64,000 nucleotides of DNA from Streptomyces olivochromogenes (GTDB taxonomy: Bacteria > Actinomycetota > Actinomycetes > Streptomycetales > Streptomycetaceae), in NCBI RefSeq assembly GCF_001514115.1, contig NZ_KQ948453.1, positions 168,659-232,658 of the forward strand. Reading direction: 5' to 3'. Numbering within the stretch: the first letter of the stretch is position 1; each line of letters begins with the position of its first letter. Of this stretch, positions 1-8,957 are shown in pieces. A program made the position numbers and the translations under genes. The notes under the pieces are model-generated. The model was not told the origin of the DNA, ran no database searches, and saw only the letters and a program-made list of their open reading frames with translations.

Positions 1-78
1 GTCCGTCAGCAGGCGTGTCGTCTCCTTGCGGGACACCCCGCGCGGCACGTACACGTCGACAAATTCGTATTCCGGCAT
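1..78 (-). CDS. DUF5703 family small protein (5' part, cut by window edge)
   Basis: The first 26 codons of a leftward gene whose remainder lies outside the window. The peptide starts MPEYEFVDVYVPRGVSRKE. I recognise this as the opening of a short basic actinobacterial protein (about 60 residues in full) classed as DUF5703, with no known function. I chose the ATG at 76-78 because it gives the family N-terminus; another ATG at 81-83 is in a different frame. It is divergent from the acidic protein gene at 126. Confidence 0.75.
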   Translation of the reverse strand, partial: MPEYEFVDVYVPRGVSRKETTRLLTD

Positions 79-112
79 CGCATCTATTGTGCGGGCAGAG
101 GCCCTGTACGGA

Positions 113-128
113 TAGCGTCTGCACTATG
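113..128 (+). promoter_or_regulatory. -10 element of a probable leaderless promoter
   Basis: TAGCGT at 113-118 lies seven bases before the ATG at 126, and no Shine-Dalgarno sequence stands between them. A TANNNT hexamer 6-7 bases before a start codon is the geometry expected when transcription begins at the A of ATG. No convincing -35 hexamer is seen. The same arrangement recurs at four other genes in the window. Confidence 0.45.
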
Positions 129-833
129 TCTGATGCTGTGCAGCCCACCACTGCCGAGGTACGCGCCGCCGCCGAGGCTGTCAAGACCGCACTCGACCGC
201 CACCTGGCCGCGGTCGAGCGCAGGTCGGGCGATGACGACCCGGCCGTATACGAGGCGTTCAACGAGCTGGCCGCCGCGGCCGAGGAGTACGACGAGCTGC
301 TCTACGACCGCTATGACGAGGTCACTCCCTTCGAGATCCCCGGCAGCGACGACACGCTGCCGCCGTACACGGGCCCCGAGGAGCCGAACGCGCTGAGCGT
401 GCTGATCCGCCGGGACTACGCGGTGGTGGAGCCGCAGCGACTGCTGGCACAGGCCCAGCGGGTGGAGGCCGTGGAGGAGAACGGGGCCACCGCGGCCGCG
501 GGCTTCGACGCGGCGTCCGGCACGGTGCACGGGGCGCTGGGCGTCCTGTTCGGCGAGTTCGAGCCGGACGAGATCGCCTCCCGGCACAAGGAGTTCGGCC
601 TGGAGGAGGGCGACTCCACACTCTGGGTCACGGCCGCCGACGAACCGGCCGACCCCGGCGAGTGGCTGGAGACCCCCTTCGAGGCGATCGACCCGCAGCG
701 CGTGGTCTGCCGCTTCGACGTCAGCGCGGTCTTCGACGACGAGTCGGACGACGACGAGCTGGAGGACGACCTCGCCCCGGACTCCGAACTGGACGAGGAC
801 GGGGATCTGGAGCCGCTGGACGCCGATCGCTGA
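126..833 (+). CDS. Acidic conserved hypothetical protein
   Basis: A 235-residue soluble protein. The middle is a mixed alpha/beta region and the C-terminus is an Asp/Glu-rich tail of about 35 residues. There are no signal peptide, membrane segments or catalytic motifs I recognise. The ATG at 126 was preferred over upstream in-frame starts because it begins the conserved sequence MSDAVQPTTAEVR and because the promoter geometry suggests a leaderless mRNA. I recall similar proteins as conserved hypotheticals at this position in Streptomyces chromosomes; no function is claimed. Confidence 0.75.
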   Translation: MSDAVQPTTAEVRAAAEAVKTALDRHLAAVERRSGDDDPAVYEAFNELAAAAEEYDELLYDRYDEVTPFEIPGSDDTLPPYTGPEEPNALSVLIRRDYAVVEPQRLLAQAQRVEAVEENGATAAAGFDAASGTVHGALGVLFGEFEPDEIASRHKEFGLEEGDSTLWVTAADEPADPGEWLETPFEAIDPQRVVCRFDVSAVFDDESDDDELEDDLAPDSELDEDGDLEPLDADR

Positions 834-892
834 GCACCGCGGCAAAGGGCTCCTGAGCATGCCGTCGCGGGAGCGCTGAGCACCGCGTCACA

Positions 893-934
893 GGAAGGTG
901 GCGGTCACCGGAAGCCCGGTGGCCGCCACCTTCC
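893..934. terminator. Bidirectional terminator hairpin
   Basis: Bases 893-911 pair with 916-934 (12 perfect outer pairs plus 7 inner pairs with one G-A mismatch) around a 4-base loop. It lies between two convergent genes, so it can end transcription from both sides. Confidence 0.8.
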
Positions 935-966
935 CGCGTACGGGAGCCCTGTCCCTGGGCGGCGGC

Positions 967-3201
967 TCAGCCCGCCGCCGGGACCTGTGCCTTGAGCAGG
1001 GCGGGCAGGCGCGTGGTGCGCGGCTTCTGCGGGACCTCGGCCACCGCCCGCTGCAGGGCCTGCTCCACCCCGTGGACCACGGACAGATGGCGCTCGGCCC
1101 GGCCGAAGGCCGTGTACACCCAGGGCCTGGTCAGGGCCGCCGCTGCGTCACCGGGGAGCACCACGACCGCGGCGGGCCAGCGCAGACCGACCGCCTGGTG
1201 CGCCGTGAGCGCCCAGCCGTGCCGTACGGACTGCTCCACCCGCTCCTTCGGTACGACGACGGGCAGACCCGAGCACTCCAGGTGCAGCCCGTCGGCATCG
1301 GCCTTCACCACGTGCCCCACCGTCGTACGACCCGGAGCGGGGGAGTGGGCGACACGGTCCCCGGGGTCGAAGCCCCCGAAGCGGCCGGGGCCCGGGTTCA
1401 GCCGCTCCTTGAGCGCGCTGTTGAGTGCGCGGGTGCCGACGGCGCCGCCGTGCCCCGGGGTGATCACCTGCGTCTGCTCGGCCGGGATGCCGATGGCGCG
1501 CGGCACCGAGTCCGCGACCAGCTGCACGGTCCGGTGCACCGCCTCGCCGGCGTCCCGCACGGGGACGATCACGACTTCCTTGCCGGGCGCCTCGACCTGG
1601 TTCAGCTCGCCGATGCCGACCCCGGAGACCAGCTCCCCGACGGGGCCGGGGTCCGGCGTCCGCGAGGCCACCTGCGGGCACACCCGAGCGGCGAGCAGAT
1701 CGGCGAAGACCCGCCCCGGACCCGCCGACCACAGCACTCCAGGGTCCCCGCTCAGCACCAGCCGTGCGCCGTCCGGCAGCGACTCGGCGAGCATGGCCGC
1801 CGTCTCGACGTCCAGCTGCGGTGCGTCCAGGACGACCAGGAGGTCCAGGTCGAAGGCGCCGTCCGTGTCCCGGCCAGGGCCCTCGGCGCCGGAGAGGAGT
1901 CCCGCGACGGTGGCGACCCCGGTGACCGGCCCGTCCCCGGCGTCGCCCGAGGGGCCGTCCGGCAGGTCGTACCGCGCCATGCGGGCCGTGCAGTCGTCGC
2001 GGCCGCTCGGCGTGTGGGTGGCCGCCCAGCCGCGCAGGCCGAGACCGCGCGCGGCGTGCAGCAGTGCCGCCGTCTCGGCCTGGGACGCGTGCCCGCCGGT
2101 GTGCAGGACCAGGCCGTGGCCCGCGACCGCCCGGATCAGCTCCGCGGCGGAGCGGGTGGCCGACGCGGCGGCCTGCTCCCATCCGTCGGCGGAGCCGTCC
2201 GTCTTCGGCACGGAGTTCATGACCCGGGCGAGTCCGTCGGCGAGGCTCTCCTCGGCCAGCGCGTACCGCTCCAGGCCGATGAGGACGCGGACCGGACGCT
2301 CCTCGGACTCCTCGGCGCCCTCCTCCTGAGCCGGGGGCGCGGTGTCGAGGGCGTCCTGGAAGACCAGTGCGTCGCCCTCCGCGAGGGCGCTCTGCACGGC
2401 CGCGTCCGGATCCGGCACCGCGCGCTGGGCGAGCGCGGCGGTGAGCGCCGGGGCGTCGAGAGCGGTGTGCCCGGCGAGGGCCGCCTGCTCGAGGAGCCAT
2501 ACGGTGACCGCCCGGCCGCGCCGCTCGTCGTCCGGGCGGCACTCCGCGCCGAGCAGCGCGCGGGCGAACCCGTCGGCCTGCTCGGGCCGCACCCCGGCGA
2601 CCCGCAGCAACTGCCAGGGGTCCTCGCGCAGCTGGTCGTCCGCGCCCTCGCCGAGTGCCGCGAGGGCCCCCGGTGCGAGGGCGTCGGGTGCGCCGCCCTC
2701 GCCCAGCACGGCGCGTACGGCGGCGGCGGCTTCCGGCGCGAGGGCCGCCGAGGTCTCGGCCGGGGCGGCCACCGGCTGCGGGCGCGGCACGGGCTCCGGG
2801 GCGACCGCCCTGCGCGGCGTCGGCTCGGGCTCACGGAAGGCGGTGGCCACAGGCTTCTCGCCGCTTTCCACGGCCCGCACCGCCGCGAGCAGATCGGCGG
2901 CCGTCCCGCTGAGCTTGGTCCCGGCCGCGATCGGCCCCTGCTTCTCGGCCTTCCGCCGCTCGATCCGCTCCCGCTCCAGCCGCTGCGCCGCCAGCTCGGC
3001 CGCTGCCTCGGACAGCTTGGCGGCGTCCGCCGCGCCTTCGGTCTCCGTGCCGCCCTCGACGGCGTCCGTGACCGCGGCCGCGTCTGTATCCGTGTCTGTG
3101 TCCGCGTCTGTATCCGTGTCCACGTCCTGCGGGTCGGCGGTCGCTCCCGCGCCCGGCGTCCCCGGCTCCACTTCCTCCGTGGTCTCGGGCTCCGTGCTCA
3201 C
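967..3201 (-). CDS. RecD2/ExoV-alpha-like protein with degenerate helicase motifs
   Basis: A 744-residue protein. The N-terminus (about residues 1-55) is acidic, with Asp-Thr dipeptide runs, followed by a charged linker. The central part matches the RecD2 helix-hairpin-helix region (LREDPWQLLRVAGV), and the C-terminal part matches the RecD2 motor and UvrD_C_2 regions (GDPGVLWSAGPGRVFADLL; GWALTAHQAVGLRWPAAVVV; YTAFGRAERHLSVV). The key residues are missing: the Walker A position reads HTGGHASQAETAALL instead of GGPGTGKTT, and the Walker B DE reads DA. The protein should therefore not hydrolyse ATP in the usual way, although the fold looks preserved. It starts with GTG, overlapping the stop of the upstream reductase by four bases (GTGA), so translation is probably coupled. 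Confidence 0.8.
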   Translation of the reverse strand: MSTEPETTEEVEPGTPGAGATADPQDVDTDTDADTDTDTDAAAVTDAVEGGTETEGAADAAKLSEAAAELAAQRLERERIERRKAEKQGPIAAGTKLSGTAADLLAAVRAVESGEKPVATAFREPEPTPRRAVAPEPVPRPQPVAAPAETSAALAPEAAAAVRAVLGEGGAPDALAPGALAALGEGADDQLREDPWQLLRVAGVRPEQADGFARALLGAECRPDDERRGRAVTVWLLEQAALAGHTALDAPALTAALAQRAVPDPDAAVQSALAEGDALVFQDALDTAPPAQEEGAEESEERPVRVLIGLERYALAEESLADGLARVMNSVPKTDGSADGWEQAAASATRSAAELIRAVAGHGLVLHTGGHASQAETAALLHAARGLGLRGWAATHTPSGRDDCTARMARYDLPDGPSGDAGDGPVTGVATVAGLLSGAEGPGRDTDGAFDLDLLVVLDAPQLDVETAAMLAESLPDGARLVLSGDPGVLWSAGPGRVFADLLAARVCPQVASRTPDPGPVGELVSGVGIGELNQVEAPGKEVVIVPVRDAGEAVHRTVQLVADSVPRAIGIPAEQTQVITPGHGGAVGTRALNSALKERLNPGPGRFGGFDPGDRVAHSPAPGRTTVGHVVKADADGLHLECSGLPVVVPKERVEQSVRHGWALTAHQAVGLRWPAAVVVLPGDAAAALTRPWVYTAFGRAERHLSVVHGVEQALQRAVAEVPQKPRTTRLPALLKAQVPAAG

Positions 3202-4181
3202 AGCGTGCTCCAGTCGTGATCGGGATAGTGGTGCACCGGTGCCGACACGTCGTCGAGCGCCCGGCAGATCTCGTCAGGAAGACTAAGGGTCTCCACTGAC
3301 AACGCGGCCGTGAGCTGCTGCGCGTTGCGCGCGCCGACGATCGGGGCGGCGACACCGGGCCGGTCGCGGATCCAGGCGAGGGCGACCTGCAACGGCGTGA
3401 CCGCGAGGCCGTCCGCCGCCGTCGTCACCGCGTCCACGATGCCGCTCGCCGTGTCGTCCAGGTACGGCGCGACGAACGGCGCGAGGTGCTCCGAGCCGCC
3501 GCGGGAGTCCGACGGTGTGCCACCCCGGTACTTCCCGGTGAGCACACCCCGCCCGAGCGGTGAGGACGGCAGCAGACCCACGCCCAGGTCGAGCGCCGCG
3601 GGCAGCACCTCCCTCTCCACGCCGCGCTGGAGCAGGGAGTACTCCATCTGCGTACTCGCGATCCGTGTCCGTGTGCCGGGCGCCGCGAGCTGCCAGGTCG
3701 CCGCCTTGGCGAGCTGCCAGCCGCAGAAGTTGGACACCCCCGCGTACCGCGCGCGACCGCTGCTGACCGCGAGGTCGAGCGCCTGGAGGGTCTCCTCCAG
3801 CGGGGTGTCCGGGTCGAAGGCGTGGACGTGCCACAGATCCACGTAGTCCGTGCCGAGGCGCTGGAGCGAGGCGTCGAGCGCCGACAGGAGGTGCCCGCGC
3901 GAGCCGTCGAACCGCCGGTCCGGGTCGGGCACACTGCCCGCCTTCGTGGAAATGACCAGGTCGCGACGCGGCACGAGGCCTTCTATGAGTTGTCCGAGCA
4001 GGTACTCCGACTCCCCGTCCCCGTACACATCCGCGGTGTCGACGAGGTTCCCGCCCGCTTCCCAGAACACCTTCAACAGCTCCGCGGCGTCGTGCTCGTC
4101 GGTATCCCGCCCCCACGTGAGGGTGCCGAGTCCGATCCGGGACACACGAAGGCCGGTACGGCCGAGATGCCTCTGCTCCAT
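3198..4181 (-). CDS. Aldo/keto reductase
   Basis: A 327-residue NADPH-dependent oxidoreductase of the AKR superfamily (TIM barrel, cytosolic). The visible signatures are MEQRHLGRTGLRVSRIGLGT at the N-terminus, the NLVDTADVYGDGESEYLLG segment with the conserved Asp and Tyr, the STKAG lysine segment, the WHVHAFDP histidine segment, and the C-terminal cofactor region PIVGARNAQQL. The start was set at the ATG giving MEQRHLG; an upstream in-frame ATG would add 18 uncharacteristic residues. Its stop overlaps the GTG of the RecD2-like gene, so the two form an operon. The physiological substrate is unknown. Confidence 0.9.
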   Translation of the reverse strand: MEQRHLGRTGLRVSRIGLGTLTWGRDTDEHDAAELLKVFWEAGGNLVDTADVYGDGESEYLLGQLIEGLVPRRDLVISTKAGSVPDPDRRFDGSRGHLLSALDASLQRLGTDYVDLWHVHAFDPDTPLEETLQALDLAVSSGRARYAGVSNFCGWQLAKAATWQLAAPGTRTRIASTQMEYSLLQRGVEREVLPAALDLGVGLLPSSPLGRGVLTGKYRGGTPSDSRGGSEHLAPFVAPYLDDTASGIVDAVTTAADGLAVTPLQVALAWIRDRPGVAAPIVGARNAQQLTAALSVETLSLPDEICRALDDVSAPVHHYPDHDWSTL

Positions 4182-4259
4182 GGACGCCGAGATTACTGGC
4201 CAGAACTCGCGTCGTGGGGGCCCTGTGGACAACATGGATGATCAGACCTGAACCCGTTC

Positions 4260-4289
4260 CTGTCACCGCGCCCACCAGCGCGCTAGGGT
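4260..4289 (+). promoter_or_regulatory. Putative promoter of the LLM oxidoreductase gene
   Basis: CTGTCA (4260-4265) and TAGGGT (4284-4289) are separated by 18 bases, a reasonable match to a housekeeping Streptomyces promoter. The start codon at 4332 follows after a short leader that contains a purine-rich ribosome-binding site (aaggggat). Confidence 0.45.
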
Positions 4290-4331
4290 CGGCGGCACAA
4301 GGGACGTTACTGATCGGTAAGGGGATCGGCC

Positions 4332-5387
4332 ATGCAGCTCGGGATCAACCTCGGCTACTGGGGCGGCGGAATGGACGCGGACAATCTCGCCGTCGCCCAG
4401 GAGGCCGACCGACTGGGATACGCGGTGTGCTGGGCCGCCGAGGCCTACGGCTCGGACGCGGCCACCGTGCTCACCTGGGTCGCCGCCAAGACCGAGCGCA
4501 TCGACGTCGGCTCGGCGATCTTCCAGATCCCGGCCCGTCAGCCCGCGATGACCGCGATGACCGCCGCGACGCTCGACTCGCTCTCCGGCGGGCGCTTCCG
4601 CCTCGGCCTCGGCGTCTCCGGGCCGCAGGTCTCCGAGGGCTGGTACGGCGTCAAGTTCGACAAGCCGCTGGCCCGCACCCGCGAGTACGTCGAGATCGTA
4701 CGCAAGGCGATGACCCGCGAGCGGCTGTCGTACGAGGGTGAGCACTGGACGCTGCCGCTGCCGGACGGTCCGGGCAAGCCGATCAAGCTGACGGTGCACC
4801 CGCAGCGCGAGCACATCCCGCTGTACATCGCCGCGATCGGCCCCAAGAACCTGGAGCAGACCGGCGAGATCGCCGACGGCGCCCTGCTGATCTTCCCCTC
4901 GGCCGAGCACCTCGAGGACACCGCGCTGCGCCATCTGCGCGCGGGTCGCGAGAAGGCCGGCAAGACCATGGAGGGCTTCGACGTCTGTCCGACGCTGCCG
5001 CTCGCCGTCGGCGCCGACAAGGACGTGACGGCGCTCGCCGACATGTTCCGCCCCTACACCGCGCTGTACGTCGGCGGCATGGGCAGCCGTAAGCAGAACT
5101 TCTACAACCAGCTGGCCCAGCGCATGGGGTACGAGAAGGAGGCCGCCGAGATCCAGGACAAGTACCTGTCCGGCGACAAGGAGGGCGCGGCCGCCGCCGT
5201 TCCGCACGCGCTGATCGACCAGACCACCCTGCTCGGCTCCGTGGACCGCATCGCCGACCGGATGAAGGCCTACGCGGCGGCGGGGGTCACCACGCTCACG
5301 CTGTCGCCGGCCGGCTTCACGCTGGAGGACCGGATCGCCTCGCTCCGCGCCGGTTCGGACGCGCTGGAGCGGGCCGGTCTGGCGTAG
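4332..5387 (+). CDS. LLM-class F420-dependent oxidoreductase
   Basis: A 351-residue luciferase-like (bacterial luciferase fold) oxidoreductase, probably using coenzyme F420. The typical N-terminal strand MQLGINLGYWGGGMDADNL, the ERIDVGSAIFQIPARQPAMT segment, the LSGGRFRLGLGVSGPQVSEG segment and the HIPLYIAAIGPKNLEQTGEIADG segment are all seen. The length is normal for the F420 subfamily. The ATG has a good ribosome-binding site. It is divergent from the aldo/keto reductase gene and monocistronic, ending at a strong hairpin. The substrate is not predictable. Confidence 0.9.
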   Translation: MQLGINLGYWGGGMDADNLAVAQEADRLGYAVCWAAEAYGSDAATVLTWVAAKTERIDVGSAIFQIPARQPAMTAMTAATLDSLSGGRFRLGLGVSGPQVSEGWYGVKFDKPLARTREYVEIVRKAMTRERLSYEGEHWTLPLPDGPGKPIKLTVHPQREHIPLYIAAIGPKNLEQTGEIADGALLIFPSAEHLEDTALRHLRAGREKAGKTMEGFDVCPTLPLAVGADKDVTALADMFRPYTALYVGGMGSRKQNFYNQLAQRMGYEKEAAEIQDKYLSGDKEGAAAAVPHALIDQTTLLGSVDRIADRMKAYAAAGVTTLTLSPAGFTLEDRIASLRAGSDALERAGLA

Positions 5388-5428
5388 CGCGTCGCAACCC
5401 TTCCCCTGGAGGGACGGAAGAAGTTCTG

Positions 5429-5470
5429 CGGCCGTGGTGGGGGCTCGGGGGGTCTTCCCCGCCACGGCCG
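5429..5470 (+). terminator. Terminator hairpin after the LLM oxidoreductase gene
   Basis: Bases 5429-5437 (cggccgtgg) pair with 5462-5470, extended by a run of four G at 5439-5442 pairing with four C at 5457-5460. It lies about 40 bases after the stop codon. Confidence 0.7.
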
Positions 5471-5624
5471 TCACGGGGAACAACGCGCGGGCGTGCCTTG
5501 GGTTACGCGCTGGGGCCCGCCCCGTCATCCTTCGTTCGGCGCATTTGTCCGACACATCGGTTGCCGGGCCCTCGGCGTCCCCTTTGACTCGTTTTCTGCG
5601 GACCCTGCAGAAAGGGTGTCATCG

Positions 5625-6413
5625 ATGCTTTCGGCCAAGAGTCTGTTCCAGGAGATCCTCGACAACGACGAGTCGTTCCGGCTCTTCTGCTCCATCGCCG
5701 CCAGCGGGGAGTCGCAGGGTGGCTGGGAGAACGCGCGCATCGCCGCCCTCGTTCCGCCGAGCGCACGCGAACTCGCCCCGAAGATCACCCGGCACGGCGC
5801 CGACGAGGACAAGCACGGGCGGATCTTCAACGCCCTGATGAACAAGCGCGGCCTCACGCCGGTCGAGGTCCCGGCCGACACCGACTACACGATGCTCCTG
5901 GAACGGCACGGGATCGGCCTCGCCCACGACAAGCTGAGGAGCCGGCAGCCACTCACCGTGCGGGACATCGTCACCTACCTCGCCCACAGCAGGGTCACCG
6001 AGCAGCGTGCCTCCGAGCAGATGGAGCTGCTGGTCAGGCACTTCGCCGACCATCCCGACATCGGTCGTGCGATCCGGATGATCTCCGAGGACGAGGACCG
6101 GCACCTCGCCTACTGCCACGAGGAGCTGCTCCGCTTCGCGTCCGCCGGACACGACCACGCCATCCGGCGGACGCTGCGCGCGTGCGCGCTCGCCGAGATC
6201 CGCGTCTACCGGGACGTCAGTCTCGCCGTGATGGCCCGCATGGGAGGCATTCTCGGCTGGTCGAGGGCCAGGGCCGCGACGCTCGCCGCGGCCATCCACA
6301 CCGTCTACGCCTACGAGCGCGTCGCGGGCTGGCGCCGCATGGTCTCCCTGAAGATGCCGGAACACCGCGACGCCCTGGGCGGCCCCGCGCCCCCCGCGCC
6401 GGAGGTGGTGTGA
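5625..6413 (+). CDS. Ferritin-like (diiron) domain protein
   Basis: A 262-residue helical protein of the ferritin-like superfamily. Possible metal-ligand motifs are EDKHGRIFN in the first half and SEDEDRHLAYCHEE in the second half, the spaced E/ExxH pattern of diiron carboxylate proteins. No signal peptide is seen. The start was placed at the ATG giving MLSAKSLFQEILDND, preceded by a purine-rich ribosome-binding site (gaaaggg); upstream in-frame extension is non-conserved. The gene stands alone and converges on the corA-like gene. Whether it is an oxygenase, a reductase subunit or an iron-storage protein cannot be told. Confidence 0.8.
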   Translation: MLSAKSLFQEILDNDESFRLFCSIAASGESQGGWENARIAALVPPSARELAPKITRHGADEDKHGRIFNALMNKRGLTPVEVPADTDYTMLLERHGIGLAHDKLRSRQPLTVRDIVTYLAHSRVTEQRASEQMELLVRHFADHPDIGRAIRMISEDEDRHLAYCHEELLRFASAGHDHAIRRTLRACALAEIRVYRDVSLAVMARMGGILGWSRARAATLAAAIHTVYAYERVAGWRRMVSLKMPEHRDALGGPAPPAPEVV

Positions 6414-6461
6414 GCCGGGGTCGCGAACCCTGCGCACGTCGCCCACCCGGTCGCGCGCCGG

Positions 6462-7460
6462 TCACAGCCAGCCTCGCCGCTTGAAGAGGTGGTACAGCAG
6501 GAATTCCAGCGCCACCATCGCCAGGATCACCACCAGGTACGACCAGAGCCAGTGCAACTCGGGCATGTGGTCGAAGTTCATGCCGTAGATGCCGGCGATC
6601 ATCGTGGGGACCGCGGCCATGGCCGCCCACGCCGAGATCTTCCGCATGTCGTCGTTCTGGCGCACGCTCATCTGCGCGAGATGCGCCGCGAGGACGTCCG
6701 AGACCAGCCGGTCCAGGCCCTCCACCGACTCGTTCACACGGGCCAGATGGTCGTTGACGTCGCGGAAGAAGGGCTGCGCCTTCTCGTTCACGAACGGCAC
6801 CGCGGCGCCGGCGGCGCCCGAGCCCGAGAGCCGGGTCAGCGGAACGGTCAGTGGGACCGTGGCCCGCCGGAACTCCAGGATCTGCCGCTTGAACGTGTAG
6901 ATCCTGGACGCGGTGTTCCGTGAACCGCCGCCGTTCGGCGAGAAGACCTCCGCCTCCAGCTCCTCCAGGTCCGTCTGGAGCTCGGTCGCCACCTCCAGGT
7001 AGTGGTCGACCGTGGCGTCGGCGATCGAGTAGAGCACCGCCGTCGGCCCGTGCCGCAGCATCTCGGGGTCCTGCTCCAGCCGGCGGCGCACCTGCGCGAG
7101 AGGCGAGCACTCGCCGTGCCGGACGGTCACCACGAAGGAGTCCCCGATGAACACCATCACCTCACCGGTGGTGACGACATCGCTCTCCGCCTCGTACGCG
7201 ACCGGCTTCAGGACCACGAACAGCGAATCGTCGTACATCTCCAGCTTGGGCCGCTGATGCGCCTTGAGGGCGTCCTCGACCGCCAGCGGGTGCAGTCCGA
7301 ACTCCTCGGTGACGAGGTCGAACTCCTGCTCCGTCGGCTCGTACAGCCCGATCCAGATGAACGCGTCGCCCTCGGCGCGTGCCAGGTCCAGGGCGTCGGA
7401 GAGGTCCTCGGGGCCCTCCGTCCGGCGCCCGAGACGGTAAATGGCGCAGTCGACGATCAC
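6462..7460 (-). CDS. CorA-family Mg2+/Co2+ transporter
   Basis: A 332-residue divalent-cation channel of the CorA family. A long N-terminal cytoplasmic domain (IWIGLYEPTEQEFDLVTEEF, then HPLAVEDAL) leads into a long stalk helix and two C-terminal membrane helices. The signature YGMNF lies at the end of TM1 (MIAGIYGMNFDHMPELHW), and the protein ends with the basic tail LFKRRGWL. The start is a GTG (7458-7460) preceded by GGGAG; the upstream in-frame ATG lacks a ribosome-binding site. The gene is divergent from the histidine phosphatase gene. Confidence 0.92.
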   Translation of the reverse strand: MIVDCAIYRLGRRTEGPEDLSDALDLARAEGDAFIWIGLYEPTEQEFDLVTEEFGLHPLAVEDALKAHQRPKLEMYDDSLFVVLKPVAYEAESDVVTTGEVMVFIGDSFVVTVRHGECSPLAQVRRRLEQDPEMLRHGPTAVLYSIADATVDHYLEVATELQTDLEELEAEVFSPNGGGSRNTASRIYTFKRQILEFRRATVPLTVPLTRLSGSGAAGAAVPFVNEKAQPFFRDVNDHLARVNESVEGLDRLVSDVLAAHLAQMSVRQNDDMRKISAWAAMAAVPTMIAGIYGMNFDHMPELHWLWSYLVVILAMVALEFLLYHLFKRRGWL

Positions 7461-7545
7461 GGAGCGTATTCTCCCGTCGCCCGGTCGCCACCGCACTCCG
7501 GCCGCCGTTGTCCACAGGCCCCTCCGGGTCCCCGAGCCACCCGTT

Positions 7546-7561
7546 TACGCTGGGCCGCATG
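7546..7561 (+). promoter_or_regulatory. -10 element of a probable leaderless promoter
   Basis: TACGCT at 7546-7551 lies seven bases before the ATG at 7559, with no ribosome-binding site between, as at positions 113 and 10753. Confidence 0.45.
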
Positions 7562-8245
7562 CCCACCCTGATTCTCGTACGGCACGGACGTTCGACCGCC
7601 AACACCGCTGGGCTGCTCGCCGGCTGGACGCCCGGCGTCGCCCTCGACGAGCGCGGCGCCCAGCAGGCCGCGGCGCTGCCCGGGCGGCTCGCCGCGCTGC
7701 CGATCTCCGAAGTCGTCACCAGCCCCCTGCAGCGCTGCCAGGAGACCGTGCAGCCGCTGCTCGACGCCCGCCCCGAGCTGCGTGTGCACACCGACGAGCG
7801 GATCGGGGAGGCGCACTACGGCGACTGGTCCGGCCGCAAGCTCGCCGAGCTGAAGGACGAGCCGCTGATGGAGGTCGTACAGGCCCACCCGTCCGCGGCC
7901 GCGTTCCCCGGCGGAGAATCGATGCGGGCCATGCAGACGCGGGCGGCCGAAGCGGTGCGCGAGTGGAACGCGCGCGTGGAGCGCGACCACGGCGGCGACG
8001 CCGTCTACGTCATGTGCTCGCACGGCGACATCATCAAATCCCTTGTCGCGGACGCACTCGGACTTCATCTCGACCTCTTCCAGCGGATCTCTGTAGAACC
8101 GTGTTCCATCACCGCGATCCGTTACACACGACTGCGTCCCTTCCTCGTGCGTCTCGGGGACACCGGCGACCTCGCCTCCCTGGCGCCGCGCGAGGAGCCC
8201 CCCAGCGGGGACGCCCCGGTCGGGGGCGGTGCGGGCGCACCGTGA
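7559..8245 (+). CDS. Histidine phosphatase family protein (phosphoglycerate mutase-like)
   Basis: A 228-residue phosphatase of the histidine-phosphatase superfamily. The catalytic signature is LILVRHGRSTAN near the N-terminus (RHG), with a second conserved histidine in VMCSHGDIIKSL and the acidic EAHYGDWSG segment between them. It resembles the MSMEG_4193-type subfamily that Actinobacteria keep next to DUF3090 and a PI3/PI4-kinase-like gene, exactly as here. I infer that the three act together, but their common role is not established. The start was set by the conserved N-terminus; the mRNA looks leaderless. Confidence 0.88.
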   Translation: MPTLILVRHGRSTANTAGLLAGWTPGVALDERGAQQAAALPGRLAALPISEVVTSPLQRCQETVQPLLDARPELRVHTDERIGEAHYGDWSGRKLAELKDEPLMEVVQAHPSAAAFPGGESMRAMQTRAAEAVREWNARVERDHGGDAVYVMCSHGDIIKSLVADALGLHLDLFQRISVEPCSITAIRYTRLRPFLVRLGDTGDLASLAPREEPPSGDAPVGGGAGAP

Positions 8246-8366
8246 TCGTCGGCCGCAGTAGGGTGAAGCGGTCGAAGCAGCGCAGTAGTTGTCAGCAAGT
8301 TGTCAGCAGCCGATGAGGGCCGAGGCAGTCAGCCGGTCCACATGCCGATTCCAATGGAGACAGGAC

Positions 8367-8957
8367 GTGTCCCGTCAGGTGTTCCTCTACGACCCCCCGG
8401 ACCGTTTCGTGGCCGGTACGGTCGGGTTGCCCGGGCGCCGTACCTTCTTCCTGCAGGCCTCCTCAGGCCCCAGGGTGACCAGCGTCGCCTTGGAGAAGAC
8501 CCAGGTCGCCGCACTCGCCGAACGTATGGACGAGCTCCTTGACGAAGTCGTACGGCGCACCGGCGGCAGCGCGCCCGTCCCGGCCATGGTCCCCGCCGAG
8601 GTGTCCGACACCGCCCCTCTCGACACCCCGGTGGAGGAGGAGTTCCGGGTCGGCACGATGGCGCTGGCCTGGGACGGTGACGAACAGCGCATGATCGTCG
8701 AGGCACAGGCCCTCGTGGAGCTCGACGCCGACACCGACGAGGACCTCGCCGAGGCCGAGGAAAGGTTGCTCCAGGACGAGGAGAACGGCCCGCCGATGCT
8801 CCGCGTCCGGCTCACCGGCGCGCAGGCCAGGGCCTTCGCCAAGCGCGCTCTCGACGTCGTCAACGCGGGCCGGCCGCCCTGCCCGCTGTGCAGCCTCCCG
8901 CTCGACCCGGAAGGACACGTATGTCCGCGCCAGAACGGATACCGCCGCGGAGCGTGA
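8367..8957 (+). CDS. DUF3090 family protein
   Basis: A 196-residue soluble protein of the actinobacterial DUF3090 family, opening SRQVFLYDPPDRFVAGTVGL and ending with a small zinc-ribbon-like cluster (CPLCSLPLDPEGHVCPRQNG). The GTG start at 8367 has a GGAG seven bases upstream; earlier in-frame starts give non-family sequence. The last 37 bases overlap the next gene, so the two are co-translated. The biochemical function is unknown; the Cys pattern suggests a bound metal. Confidence 0.88.
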   Translation: MSRQVFLYDPPDRFVAGTVGLPGRRTFFLQASSGPRVTSVALEKTQVAALAERMDELLDEVVRRTGGSAPVPAMVPAEVSDTAPLDTPVEEEFRVGTMALAWDGDEQRMIVEAQALVELDADTDEDLAEAEERLLQDEENGPPMLRVRLTGAQARAFAKRALDVVNAGRPPCPLCSLPLDPEGHVCPRQNGYRRGA

